A DNA stretch of 14,838 nucleotides, taken from the NCBI GenBank assembly GCA_050288085.1, contig JBNKDD010000133.1, forward strand, positions 1 to 14,838. The letters are read 5' to 3'. The translations under genes and the position numbers were made by a program. This DNA is from JBNKDD01 sp050288085 (GTDB taxonomy: Bacteria > Chloroflexota > Anaerolineae > Aggregatilineales > UBA3940). Positions 6,911-14,837 of this stretch are shown one piece after another. Position 1 is the first letter of the stretch, and each line of letters starts with the position of its first letter. The notes under the pieces are model-generated. The model was given only the letters and a program-made list of their open reading frames with translations, did no database searches and had not been told where the DNA came from.

Positions 6911-9277
6911 TTAGTTTTCCGGCGGCGGCGGCAAGACCGGCACATTCCCCAGGATCAGGTTATCGATCTCGGCGGTGCCCGGAGCGGCCCCTTTTGGCCC
7001 CCACAATTCAAAGTGCAGAGTGACGGTTTCTCCGGCAAATTGACCCACATCCACCGTAACAGGAGTCATACTACGGGCAGATTCTTGAGTGTGCCATAAC
7101 ACGCTCTGGGTGCTGCCGGTGAGCACCCGCACCAGGAAGATCTGTTCGCCCGGATCAGGCAAGCGGTAGGTAAAGTACAACAGGCCATCTGTGAAGTCAG
7201 GTGGGAGATCAACGCTAACCGATGCGGAAGGACTGCCCCAGGGCCGACGCTGCCCGCTCAAACTCAGTACCGATCCGCCCCCATCCAACTTGACCTCAAC
7301 GTCATCAGGTGATGAGATACACCATCCCTGCAACCCCAGCGTAAACGAGCCGTTGGATAGCAAATTTGGCGGTGTCAAAACCCACTCGACGGTCAGGTCT
7401 TCGCCCAGCTCGATCTCGACCGGGGCCGGGTTAGCCTGCCCATGCGCCGATCCATCCACGCTGACAATCCGCGCTGGCCCCGGCGGGAGCGTGATCCGTG
7501 CCACGCCCATTTCATCCGCATCATGAAGCGTCCCATCACCCAGGGTAACCCGTGCAAAGGGAACAGACTGCCCACGCAGATCGATTATCCGCGCAATCAA
7601 CCGGCCTATCGGCAGCAAGCTGACCGGCTGGGTGGCCTCGGAAAAATCGCTGACATTGCCCGCCTTATCAACCGCCCTCACACGGAACTCAACCGCCCCG
7701 CCTTCGGACAGATCATAGGTGGCTTCCGTCCCAACGAAGCCCGTTTGCCATACTTCCCAGTCGCCGCCATCAATGCTAATCTCGATCTCGTAAGAGTCGA
7801 TCCCCGTACCGAACTCGCCATCATCACCCGACCAACGGACTATGACCTGGGTATCATCCAGGTGGAGGGGTTCCGGCTCAATGGTGACGGTCGGCGCATC
7901 GGCATCCTGCTCGACAATTATGACCGGTGGCCCGCCGATCCCATAGTGATCGGGGCGGGTGCTGGTTTCACGATTGACCGCCGCCAGTTTGATTTCGTAT
8001 TGGCCGTCTGCGCCCTTGGTGACCGTCGATGTGCTGCCCGATGTCCTGACCAGGAGTGCCGCGTTTTGTGATGCCGGAATCTTGACCGTCTGCGCCCGGC
8101 CTGCCAGCGACCAGACCCCCACGATCCGGGCACCGTCCTCGCGCTTCAGGGTGACGATCACCACGTCGTCGCCGATCACCTCGCGGCTGCCCTCCTCGAT
8201 ATCGGTCATGAAAGTGGCGGCAAGCTGCAATGCCCGGTAAGTATCGCGGGGTTTAGCATCACTGGTGATCAGCCCATACGCGACATCCATATCGGCGTCA
8301 TGAAAGCGGAAGATCATAAATCGCTCCGCCCCACCGGCATGGGCATTCATGATCGCTTCGAGGATATACCAACTGGCTTCCTCTTCGCTGGCGTGGGCCC
8401 AATCAGGCATCCCCTGATCGTGGGCATAGCTCGATATTGCGATGTTTGTCTCGGTAATCCAGATCGGCTTATACCCCATATCATACTGCTCCAGCACCCC
8501 CTGAGTCTCGACTAGAAGATCGTAGACCAGTTCGGTGCTGGCATACATGTGGATATTCGCTACGTCAAAATAATAATTATACTCCTGCCCGTTCGGGTCG
8601 TTGGCGGCCATCCGCACCACCGTTGGGAAGAAGTCACGCTCGATCAACAGGGCCATGCCCGCCATCGCGACCGGCTTGCCCGGATCGGCAGCTTTGATCG
8701 CCTGATAACACGAGCGCATAATGTAGAAATACTGCTCCGGTGTGCCCTCCCAGAACTGCTCCAGATCAGGCTCATTCCAGATCTCGTAGCTGTCAATCCG
8801 GCCTTTGTAGCGGCTGGCGAACTCGTAACAGTAGTGGCTCCAATAGTTGTCGGGGTGATCCCAGGGCAGGTTGATGTTCTTGGGCATCAGGCCATTGCCC
8901 GGATGCTCAAGGGCAAAATCTGGTGGGTTGTGCAACAGGGCATGAATCCCGATCCCGGCCTCGCGCCACGCCCTGACATCAGCATCTGCGCTTTCCCAAT
9001 GCCACTCACCTTGATTGGGTTCCAGGTCACGCCAGCTAAACTGCCAGCGCACCGTCCCGGCACCGCTGTTTTTAGCGAGGGTCAACCAGGGTTCAAACGG
9101 AGGGATGAAGTTCACTCCGTAGAATTCGTCCATCTCCGGGATTTCGATCTGCGCCGAGGCGGGTGTAGCCCCGGTCAGCAGCAGGGATAACAAAGCTGCT
9201 ATCGCCAGAGACAGCACCAGGCGAAGCGCAAACGCAGGGCGGCGGATCTTAGATAGGGGTCCCTTTTGAACAGCCAT
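6911..9277 (-). CDS. Secreted multidomain glycoside hydrolase (clan GH-A type, GH39/GH5-like)
   Basis: The protein has 788 residues. A Sec signal peptide (hydrophobic core about 17-36) ends near ATPASAQ (about 37-43). Residues about 50-360 form a TIM-barrel hydrolase. DSYEIWNEPD holds the likely acid/base E169 after Asn, at the end of strand 4, and PIWITETN holds the likely nucleophile E276, at the end of strand 7; this is the clan GH-A arrangement of retaining beta-glycosidases. A beta-rich region (365-440) follows, then a fibronectin-type-III-like domain (about 460-555, VRWSGDDG...FRVRAVDKAGNVSDFSE). After that come a carboxypeptidase-regulatory-like segment (about 560-630) and a jelly-roll-like C-terminal domain (about 635-780) resembling carbohydrate-binding modules. 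It probably acts outside the cell on a polysaccharide; the substrate cannot be read from the sequence. The exact GH family is uncertain. Only a weak GAGG lies close to the ATG. Confidence 0.88.
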   Translation of the reverse strand: MAVQKGPLSKIRRPAFALRLVLSLAIAALLSLLLTGATPASAQIEIPEMDEFYGVNFIPPFEPWLTLAKNSGAGTVRWQFSWRDLEPNQGEWHWESADADVRAWREAGIGIHALLHNPPDFALEHPGNGLMPKNINLPWDHPDNYWSHYCYEFASRYKGRIDSYEIWNEPDLEQFWEGTPEQYFYIMRSCYQAIKAADPGKPVAMAGMALLIERDFFPTVVRMAANDPNGQEYNYYFDVANIHMYASTELVYDLLVETQGVLEQYDMGYKPIWITETNIAISSYAHDQGMPDWAHASEEEASWYILEAIMNAHAGGAERFMIFRFHDADMDVAYGLITSDAKPRDTYRALQLAATFMTDIEEGSREVIGDDVVIVTLKREDGARIVGVWSLAGRAQTVKIPASQNAALLVRTSGSTSTVTKGADGQYEIKLAAVNRETSTRPDHYGIGGPPVIIVEQDADAPTVTIEPEPLHLDDTQVIVRWSGDDGEFGTGIDSYEIEISIDGGDWEVWQTGFVGTEATYDLSEGGAVEFRVRAVDKAGNVSDFSEATQPVSLLPIGRLIARIIDLRGQSVPFARVTLGDGTLHDADEMGVARITLPPGPARIVSVDGSAHGQANPAPVEIELGEDLTVEWVLTPPNLLSNGSFTLGLQGWCISSPDDVEVKLDGGGSVLSLSGQRRPWGSPSASVSVDLPPDFTDGLLYFTYRLPDPGEQIFLVRVLTGSTQSVLWHTQESARSMTPVTVDVGQFAGETVTLHFELWGPKGAAPGTAEIDNLILGNVPVLPPPPEN

Positions 9278-9286
9278 CGCCTCGCG

Positions 9287-9315
9287 ATTATGCTACAGGC
9301 AGAAGGGAAGCGCAA
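9287..9315 (-). promoter_or_regulatory. Probable promoter of the glycoside hydrolase gene (very short leader)
   Basis: On the minus strand, TTGCGC (9310-9315) and CATAAT (9287-9292) are 17 bases apart, and only nine bases separate the -10 box from the ATG at 9277. The predicted leader is therefore about 2-5 bases, too short for a normal ribosome binding site. The -10 box is the same GCATAATC as at the WD40 gene, but the -35 match is only three of six, so this call is weaker. Confidence 0.4.
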
Positions 9316-9374
9316 GCCGCCAGTAATTTTGTAAACCTGTTAAAATATATGCAAACTTATCTATCGGAGACGCC

Positions 9375-10502
9375 ATGCCCCATTACACCAGCATCATTGA
9401 CCACCATCCCGACAGTGAACCGAGCACCGGGATTCTGGTCACCAACCTGGGGACGCCAGAAGCTCCAACGAAGGGAGCCTTGCGCCGCTACCTGGCCGAG
9501 TTTCTGGGCGACCCGCGTGTGATCGAACTGCCGCGTCTACCCTGGTTGGCGCTGCTGCATGGCATTATCCTCAACACCCGGCCCCGGCGATCCGCCCGCG
9601 CCTATCAAAAAGTCTGGGGGAAAGATGGTTCCCCCCTGTTGAGTATCACCCGGCGGCAGGTCGATGCTCTGAACGATATCCTCCCGGAACACTTCGACAG
9701 CCCGGTTAAAGTGGCATTTGGGATGCGCTATGGCAGGCCATCTATCAAAGAGGGGCTGGAGGAACTTCGCCGCGCCGATGCCCGCCGCATCCTGATCCTG
9801 CCGCTGTACCCACAATACTCGGCGACCACTGTCGCGACCACCTTTGATGCAGCCGCCAAAGTGTTCAAAAGCTGGCGCTGGATTCCCGACCTGCGATTCG
9901 TCAGCCATTATCACGACGATCCGGGCTACATCGAGGCTTTAGCGGGGCGCATACAAACTCATTGGGATGAGCACGGCCAACCGGAAAAGCTGCTTTTTTC
10001 TTTTCACGGCCTGCCGGAATCTTATGTGCTGTCGGGCGATCCCTATTATTGTGAGTGCCACAAAACAGCCCAACTGATGGCGGAAAAGCTGCAAATCCCG
10101 CCCGAACTCTGGATGGTGGTTTTTCAATCCCGGTTTGGGCGGAGCGAGTGGTTAAAGCCTTATCTTGATGCGACGCTCGGCAATCTACCGGGGCAAGGAG
10201 TCAAATCCGCGCAGGTGATCGCACCCGGTTTTTCGGTTGACTGCCTGGAGACATTAGAGGAAATTGCGATAGCGGGGAAGAAAATCTTCCTTGAGGCGGG
10301 CGGACAGTCGTTTGGATACATCCCGGCGCTGAACGATGGCCCCGATCACATCGCCCTGATCGCCAACCTGATCATCAAACACACCCAGGGCTGGCATGAA
10401 TCAGCCGCCGATCAGGTCTATTGTTGGCGGGTGGATGGCAGCTGCTCAGACTGTGGGGCTGTCCAATCCGCCCAGGCGAGCGTCCACAGCGACGTCAGGT
10501 AA
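9375..10502 (+). CDS. hemH: Ferrochelatase with Cys-rich C-terminal extension
   Basis: The 375-residue product inserts Fe2+ into a porphyrin in haem synthesis (protoporphyrin IX in the classical pathway, coproporphyrin III in the coproporphyrin-dependent one). Family landmarks are ILVTNLGTPEAP (20-31), LPLYPQYSATT (142-152), LLFSFHGLPESY (206-217, with metal-site His211), FQSRFGRSEWLKPY (250-263) and PGFSVDCLETLEEI (284-297, with the conserved acidic residues). The core ends near residue 340; E. coli HemH is about 320 residues. The extra tail carries C350, C357 and C360 (C-x6-C-x2-C), with further cysteines at 226, 228 and 290. In animal and some bacterial ferrochelatases, C-terminal cysteines hold a [2Fe-2S] cluster, so the tail may do so here; that is inference. 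GGAGA lies 4 bases before the ATG. No other haem gene is nearby. The tail's codons overlap the convergent membrane protein gene. Confidence 0.97.
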   Translation: MPHYTSIIDHHPDSEPSTGILVTNLGTPEAPTKGALRRYLAEFLGDPRVIELPRLPWLALLHGIILNTRPRRSARAYQKVWGKDGSPLLSITRRQVDALNDILPEHFDSPVKVAFGMRYGRPSIKEGLEELRRADARRILILPLYPQYSATTVATTFDAAAKVFKSWRWIPDLRFVSHYHDDPGYIEALAGRIQTHWDEHGQPEKLLFSFHGLPESYVLSGDPYYCECHKTAQLMAEKLQIPPELWMVVFQSRFGRSEWLKPYLDATLGNLPGQGVKSAQVIAPGFSVDCLETLEEIAIAGKKIFLEAGGQSFGYIPALNDGPDHIALIANLIIKHTQGWHESAADQVYCWRVDGSCSDCGAVQSAQASVHSDVR

Positions 10503-11377
10503 GTCCGGGCCAGCACCCCGATCAGAAGCGGGATTGGCACGATAAACCGCAGCACAATAGTGATAGTCAGCAGGCTGACCACCAACCCAATCACAAAGCG
10601 GATAGCCAGTTCAATGGCTAACAGGGGCAAAGCAGCCTTCAGATTCTTTCGCAAAACCTGTCCGCCGCGCCGGTAAGCCTCACCAACCTTGAGATTCTCT
10701 AACACGCAGGCACGGTCGGCGAAAATCTGCCAGAAACCCAGCAGCAGCGACACGATCACCAGGGGGATCATAATCGCAGTGGTGGTCGCCTTGAAGCCTG
10801 GATCGGTCAACGGGCGGGCCAGTTCCCCCAGTGACCCTACCCCGGCCCCACCAAAATAGGCCGTGAACAGCAGCACCACCACAATCACCCCGACCGTCAC
10901 CGGGATCAGCGGAATCGACAGGATCACCATCATCTGCCAGAGACGCTGCCAGCCGCACCGAAGTGCCGATTGCAGATTGGCAGCCCGATTGTCTGAAAGC
11001 TCCCCAACCGCCGCGATAATCCCCCCACGTGCCAGCACCGACAGAATACCAAACACCAGCGCTACCACCAGCAGCAGCCCAATCACAACGACGAGCAGAA
11101 TCAGCAGATTATTGATCAACCGGAGGGTGGTGTCGGGGGAAACTCCAGCAGCCTGCAAATCGGGGATGGTGGTTGTCATATCCGGCACAATGACGGGTTC
11201 TGATCCACCGGCGGGGGCGCTAAACGACGGAAGGCGGCTGCTCAAAAACGTCCACTCGAACCCGCCAATGCCGCCGTGCCCGGCTCCCAACGTGACCACC
11301 AATCCCAACACCAGCAGAAACTTGTCTTTCCAGATGGTTTGCCATGTCTGGCGGAGCAGATGCTTCAGGTCTTGCAT
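10418..11377 (-). CDS. Six-helix integral membrane protein, unknown function
   Basis: The protein has 319 residues with likely membrane helices at about 20-33, 90-116, 150-175, 199-220, 248-275 and 279-305. A Pro/Gly/Ser-rich, probably extracytoplasmic, loop (about 34-85) lies between the first two helices. Small charged stretches occur between the later helices, including FADRACVLENLKVGEAYRRG (219-238), a conserved-looking amphipathic segment of the kind seen in poorly characterised bacterial multi-pass proteins. I do not recognise a catalytic or transporter motif. The ATG at 11377 has no clear ribosome binding site, so the start is uncertain; the first helix begins close enough that a much later start is unlikely. 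Its last 28 codons overlap the end of hemH on the opposite strand. It sits just after the terminator of the TadG-like gene, so it needs its own promoter, which I could not identify. Confidence 0.82.
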   Translation of the reverse strand: MQDLKHLLRQTWQTIWKDKFLLVLGLVVTLGAGHGGIGGFEWTFLSSRLPSFSAPAGGSEPVIVPDMTTTIPDLQAAGVSPDTTLRLINNLLILLVVVIGLLLVVALVFGILSVLARGGIIAAVGELSDNRAANLQSALRCGWQRLWQMMVILSIPLIPVTVGVIVVVLLFTAYFGGAGVGSLGELARPLTDPGFKATTTAIMIPLVIVSLLLGFWQIFADRACVLENLKVGEAYRRGGQVLRKNLKAALPLLAIELAIRFVIGLVVSLLTITIVLRFIVPIPLLIGVLARTYLTSLWTLAWADWTAPQSEQLPSTRQQ

Positions 11378-11400
11378 TTAAGGAACGCCATCCTGGTGAT

Positions 11401-11439
11401 AAAAAAAGTAGGGACACGGTTTAGTCGCCGTGTCCCTAC
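11401..11439 (-). terminator. Strong intrinsic terminator after the TadG-like gene
   Basis: A perfect 12-base-pair palindrome (GTAGGGACACGG at 11408-11419 with CCGTGTCCCTAC at 11428-11439, 8-base loop) is followed on the minus strand by seven Ts (11401-11407). It lies about 20 bases beyond the stop codon of the 742-residue gene. The stem sequence resembles dispersed palindromes seen in many bacterial genomes (see findings). Confidence 0.9.
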
Positions 11440-11459
11440 ATGATTGATCTGGTCAATCA

Positions 11460-13688
11460 CTACTCGACGAGGAATGGGCGGCTTTCGATCACGATCATCC
11501 AGTTGATCGTATCGTTAGCGGATCCCTCGTAGTGAACCATCAGGCGGCCACCATAGAAGGGGACAATTTCGCCGGGCAGTGTGAAGGCCATAGGCACCCA
11601 GGTATTGCCCGTACCAGGATTTGTATTTCCAAACGGATAGATAGTAAAGGGAGCCTCCGTCGGCTCACCATTGTTGGGTGGGGCCGACACACCCAGGTCG
11701 GCAAAGTAATTGATGCATTGATCAGCGTTATCAGTCCCCGACTCCTTGAAGCAGGCCGCCCAGTCCGACTGCGGAACACTGTCCATGTAGAAGACAATCG
11801 GCCCAGAACCACCGTCTGCGTCAAACAGTTGAATGGTCATGTTGGCCCCGGAGAACTGCGGCCCCAGGTACGCCAGCGGAAGTTCGGAGGGGTCCTGAGA
11901 GTTGTAGTTCATATTCAGGTGCCCCAGCCCGGTGATCGATACCCCTGCCGAGCTATGAGGATTATCATCCTGGTTGACCATGTAGTAGACATTGCGGGAG
12001 TTAACTTCCGACGGGACAGCAGGATGTGGATCGTTTGCCGCTGTAAGATCGGCAATGGAAGGCCCAGCCCAGATTTCGAAGGCATTTTCAGATGTGCCGT
12101 CCAGGCCAATCACCTGCAAAAAGATGTCCATCGAGCCGTTGTTTGGATCAACGAAGATATCCGGCACTTCTGTATCCAGGTCGACGATAAAGTTGCCATC
12201 ACCCTCACAACTGGTAGCCTTGATGATATCAGTACCTTTCCGAGTAGGGTCGGCAAAGTAACCTTGTGCGGTCAAACAGTCCTCAACCTGGGTCGATGGC
12301 TCAGCCGGCGAAATCAGCGGTGAACCGGGTACGACTGGTTGATCCGTGCGATAGTCAAACGTAGGGGCAAGTTCTATTCCCTCTGCGCCGGGCGAAACCC
12401 ACATCAGGTCGGTGTTTTGTGCCTCTATCTGGGGATCAACGGGGTATGATCCCCCAGCCAAAGGTCCAGGTTGACTATCATCCACTTTCCCTATGTAGTA
12501 AGCCAGGTCAACCTGTTGCAAACCCCCACTGGCCGTTTGCTGGTAGTAGAACAGCCGGTAGGCGGTACGCGTGAAATGCCCATTGGCATAAGTAGCTGGC
12601 GGAGAAGAAAAGGCGTTCCGGCAGGTAGGCGGTGATCCCGCCCGGATCTCGTCCACGCGGATGATCCAGTAAGGGTTCCCATCCGGGTCAGGAGGAACCT
12701 GGTTAAGGTCCGCGGTTTCTACGGTGGGGATCAGGCAGGCATTGACTAACAAGTTATTTTGCCACCAATCCTTCGTTTCGTCTGGAAGGTAAGTGGTCTC
12801 ATCGTCCGGATCGAGATATCTCAGTTGCTGGTCAGCACAATAACCTTCCGGATCAATAGGAATGCCATTTTCATCATAAACCTGGTATTCATTGTCCCCA
12901 TCATAAATCTGGTTGCCATCATCCGGGTCGAAGAGTTCGACCCGCAGGTACTGGTAGCCATTACCTTCCGGGTAATCGGCATAAAACTTCTTTGGTACGG
13001 TGAGCCGGAAGGTATACACACCCTTCAGCTCATCATAATTAGTACCAGGAGCTGGATTGATTGTATTACCATCATGTGGGGTACGGGGATCGCCCCATTT
13101 CACACAGCTATTTTCCCCAAAGATCGACAGGTTGCTTACGCGGATCAGCCCATTCTCTGCCGTGGGACTGGTGTAGATATCCACCAGCGGGAAGTATTCC
13201 GCCGTTGCTTTAGACTTAAGTGGGATGGTGTCAAAACCGATCAACTGCATGAAGTATACTTCTGAATGCCAGCGCACCTCGACCCCGTAACGTATGGTAC
13301 CAGGGAGGCTCCCTGACGAATCCGGCCTCTCGCCGCAGAAGTCATTAGTATCCCAATTAGCCGCTGAGCAAGGCGTAGTTTCAGAATTGACAAAGATACC
13401 ATTTGCCCCTAAGAACTGGCGGGCGCGGGTATTGGCAGCGGTCAGATTACCATCAGCCGCGTATTCCACCACACCAACCAGGGCAGCCGCATCGGCTGCC
13501 CGGTCTAGTTGGGCTTTACGGGCGAACAAAACGCCCCCATCAACAGCCAGGCCGACGGCGACCAGCAAGCCGACCATCGCGAAAGCCATGATTAGCAGCA
13601 TTTGCCCCCGTTCGGCATTTTCAATGGGAACAACCTGCCGCAGCAAACGGTCTAGCCGGTTGTCCTTATTATGAGTGGTTCTATTCAT
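11460..13688 (-). CDS. TadG-like pilus assembly/secreted protein with very large extracytoplasmic region
   Basis: The protein has 742 residues. A 26-residue cytoplasmic tail precedes the motif ERGQMLLIMAFAMVG at 26-40 and one membrane helix (about 30-50). Then comes the characteristic AVDGGVLFARKAQLDRAADAAALVG (48-72 region), typical of TadE/TadG-type minor pilins and Flp pilus assembly proteins, in which the helix anchors an extracytoplasmic domain. Residues about 165-742 are acidic, aromatic- and Asn/Asp-rich, and look beta-sheet-rich, with few cysteines and no enzyme motif I can identify. This is much longer than typical TadG-like proteins I know of (roughly 150-450 residues), so it may be a surface or pseudopilus tip protein. 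AGAGGAA precedes the ATG by about 10 bases. The upstream gene on the same strand, 132 bases away, is another large extracytoplasmic-looking protein, which suggests a Tad locus continuing right. The N-terminal family call is good; the function is inferred. Confidence 0.85.
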   Translation of the reverse strand: MNRTTHNKDNRLDRLLRQVVPIENAERGQMLLIMAFAMVGLLVAVGLAVDGGVLFARKAQLDRAADAAALVGVVEYAADGNLTAANTRARQFLGANGIFVNSETTPCSAANWDTNDFCGERPDSSGSLPGTIRYGVEVRWHSEVYFMQLIGFDTIPLKSKATAEYFPLVDIYTSPTAENGLIRVSNLSIFGENSCVKWGDPRTPHDGNTINPAPGTNYDELKGVYTFRLTVPKKFYADYPEGNGYQYLRVELFDPDDGNQIYDGDNEYQVYDENGIPIDPEGYCADQQLRYLDPDDETTYLPDETKDWWQNNLLVNACLIPTVETADLNQVPPDPDGNPYWIIRVDEIRAGSPPTCRNAFSSPPATYANGHFTRTAYRLFYYQQTASGGLQQVDLAYYIGKVDDSQPGPLAGGSYPVDPQIEAQNTDLMWVSPGAEGIELAPTFDYRTDQPVVPGSPLISPAEPSTQVEDCLTAQGYFADPTRKGTDIIKATSCEGDGNFIVDLDTEVPDIFVDPNNGSMDIFLQVIGLDGTSENAFEIWAGPSIADLTAANDPHPAVPSEVNSRNVYYMVNQDDNPHSSAGVSITGLGHLNMNYNSQDPSELPLAYLGPQFSGANMTIQLFDADGGSGPIVFYMDSVPQSDWAACFKESGTDNADQCINYFADLGVSAPPNNGEPTEAPFTIYPFGNTNPGTGNTWVPMAFTLPGEIVPFYGGRLMVHYEGSANDTINWMIVIESRPFLVE

Positions 13689-13759
13689 GATCCGATAATT
13701 CCTCTCAATGTCCTCAAATGATCTTGATAAGTGCTCTGGTTCACCAAAAGAACCGGGTT

Positions 13760-13805
13760 AAACGGAGGACATGCCCCTGAAGTGTGCAAGACCTCCGTTT
13801 TTTTT
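13760..13805. terminator. Hairpin between the two large secreted-protein genes
   Basis: A 9-base-pair stem (AAACGGAGG at 13760-13768 with CCTCCGTTT at 13792-13800) closes a 23-base loop. On the plus strand it runs into eight Ts (13798-13805), but no plus-strand gene precedes it. On the minus strand, the direction of the flanking genes, only three Ts follow. A smaller hairpin (GGTTC with GAACC, 13738-13754) lies just downstream on that strand. It could be a weak terminator or leader structure for the minus-strand genes, or a block to antisense transcription. Confidence 0.5.
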
Positions 13806-13820
13806 ATGTTATGTTGACGG

Positions 13821-14837
13821 CTAATCCAGATCGTAGCCGCAGCTATTATCCACACGAAGGAACTCGAAGGTGAGTTCTTTATTACCAGTATCGAAAGCCG
13901 CAATTTTTACGATTACGAACTGGTCGATCTTGTATATTCGGACACCACCATTATTCCCTGGGTTTACCTCAGTTATAGACCCATCGCTGTAGTAATAGCC
14001 AATCACCCGCAAAGCACGCTCAGCATTGATGTGATCTTCCAAGACGTCACTAGGAGGAGCGTCCGATGAAGCCCAAACCCAGTTATCGCGATGAAGCGAT
14101 GTGTCGCCACCACCTAAAAACACATCCTCGTAATCCGTAGCCGACGTTGCAGGATTAGCAAGATCGGTGGCCAGCACCGAAGATAGAGGATGCCATCTCA
14201 GGAAACTATAACCATTATCTGGAATACCCGGTACGGCGTTGGGGTTATTCAACGGCATATCGAACCGGTCGCCTTCGCTGGCTTCATAGAGTTTGGTTGT
14301 GTTACCCGTGCCACCCAAAGAAAGCAGGTTGATGGCAATCGGATAGGCACTACAACCACTGTTGAACTTTTCGAGCGTTTCTGCCAGGATCTCCTGGCGC
14401 ATGACCGTCCACGCCTTTAGGGGCAGCGTTCCATCCGGCCCGAAGTAGTCAAAGAAGCTCAAATTAAGAATAGTCTGGGCTTCGTATTTGACGACGACGA
14501 TCGCCAAATGTTCGTCACTATCAGCATCAACTCGAATGAGAGCGTCTCGAGACAAGCCCCCCATGTCATTACTTGCCTTTGTCAGGTTCGTTTGAATGTC
14601 ACTCGGAGAGATACCACTGGACGTGTCAGTACAAGGTTTGGGATAAACACAGACTTCTTCAACCCGCCACGGGAGAGCGGTATCCCCCAAAAAACTTACT
14701 GTGTAAGAGGAGCCACTACCGGCGATCTCATACTTAGGACGAATAACCCAGATGGATTCTACATGGCTCTCATCCAGATTGTTAGTGATAGTATCGAGCA
14801 CAACTTCGTCAACACCACCATCAACACCGCCGCCAGC
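13821..14837 (-). CDS. Large extracytoplasmic-looking protein, C-terminal part (5' end outside window)
   Basis: The frame is open to the right edge, so the N-terminus is missing; the GTG at 14801 is just a codon inside it. The visible part of about 338 residues begins with a Gly/Asp-rich stretch. It continues into mixed alpha/beta sequence with segments such as VESIWVIRPKYEIAG, LIRVDADSDEHLAIVVVKYEAQ and NLSFFDYFGPDG. It ends with short beta-rich stretches (GVRIYKIDQFVIVKIAAFD, ELTFEFLRVDNSCGYDLD). It contains few cysteines (VCVYPKPC, GCSAY, CGYD). There is no membrane helix in the visible part. The following minus-strand gene, 132 bases away, is TadG-like, so this may be a TadE/TadG-type protein whose anchoring helix lies outside the window. 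I cannot confirm a family from this fragment. Confidence 0.72.
   Translation of the reverse strand, partial: AGGGVDGGVDEVVLDTITNNLDESHVESIWVIRPKYEIAGSGSSYTVSFLGDTALPWRVEEVCVYPKPCTDTSSGISPSDIQTNLTKASNDMGGLSRDALIRVDADSDEHLAIVVVKYEAQTILNLSFFDYFGPDGTLPLKAWTVMRQEILAETLEKFNSGCSAYPIAINLLSLGGTGNTTKLYEASEGDRFDMPLNNPNAVPGIPDNGYSFLRWHPLSSVLATDLANPATSATDYEDVFLGGGDTSLHRDNWVWASSDAPPSDVLEDHINAERALRVIGYYYSDGSITEVNPGNNGGVRIYKIDQFVIVKIAAFDTGNKELTFEFLRVDNSCGYDLD

Noticed and set aside
7442..9190. Long plus-strand open frames (209 and 213 codons) inside the hydrolase gene.
   Set aside because: They are antisense shadows of a gene with clear signal peptide and catalytic motifs; their translations show no coherent fold or motif.
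9321..9374. AT-rich stretch before hemH (TTAAAATATATG) as a promoter.
   Set aside because: It probably contains one, but no -35/-10 pair with acceptable spacing could be fixed, so no site is annotated.
11532..12323. Plus-strand open frame of 263 codons within the TadG-like gene.
   Set aside because: It is fully contained antisense to a better-supported gene with TadG-type N-terminus, ribosome binding site and terminator.
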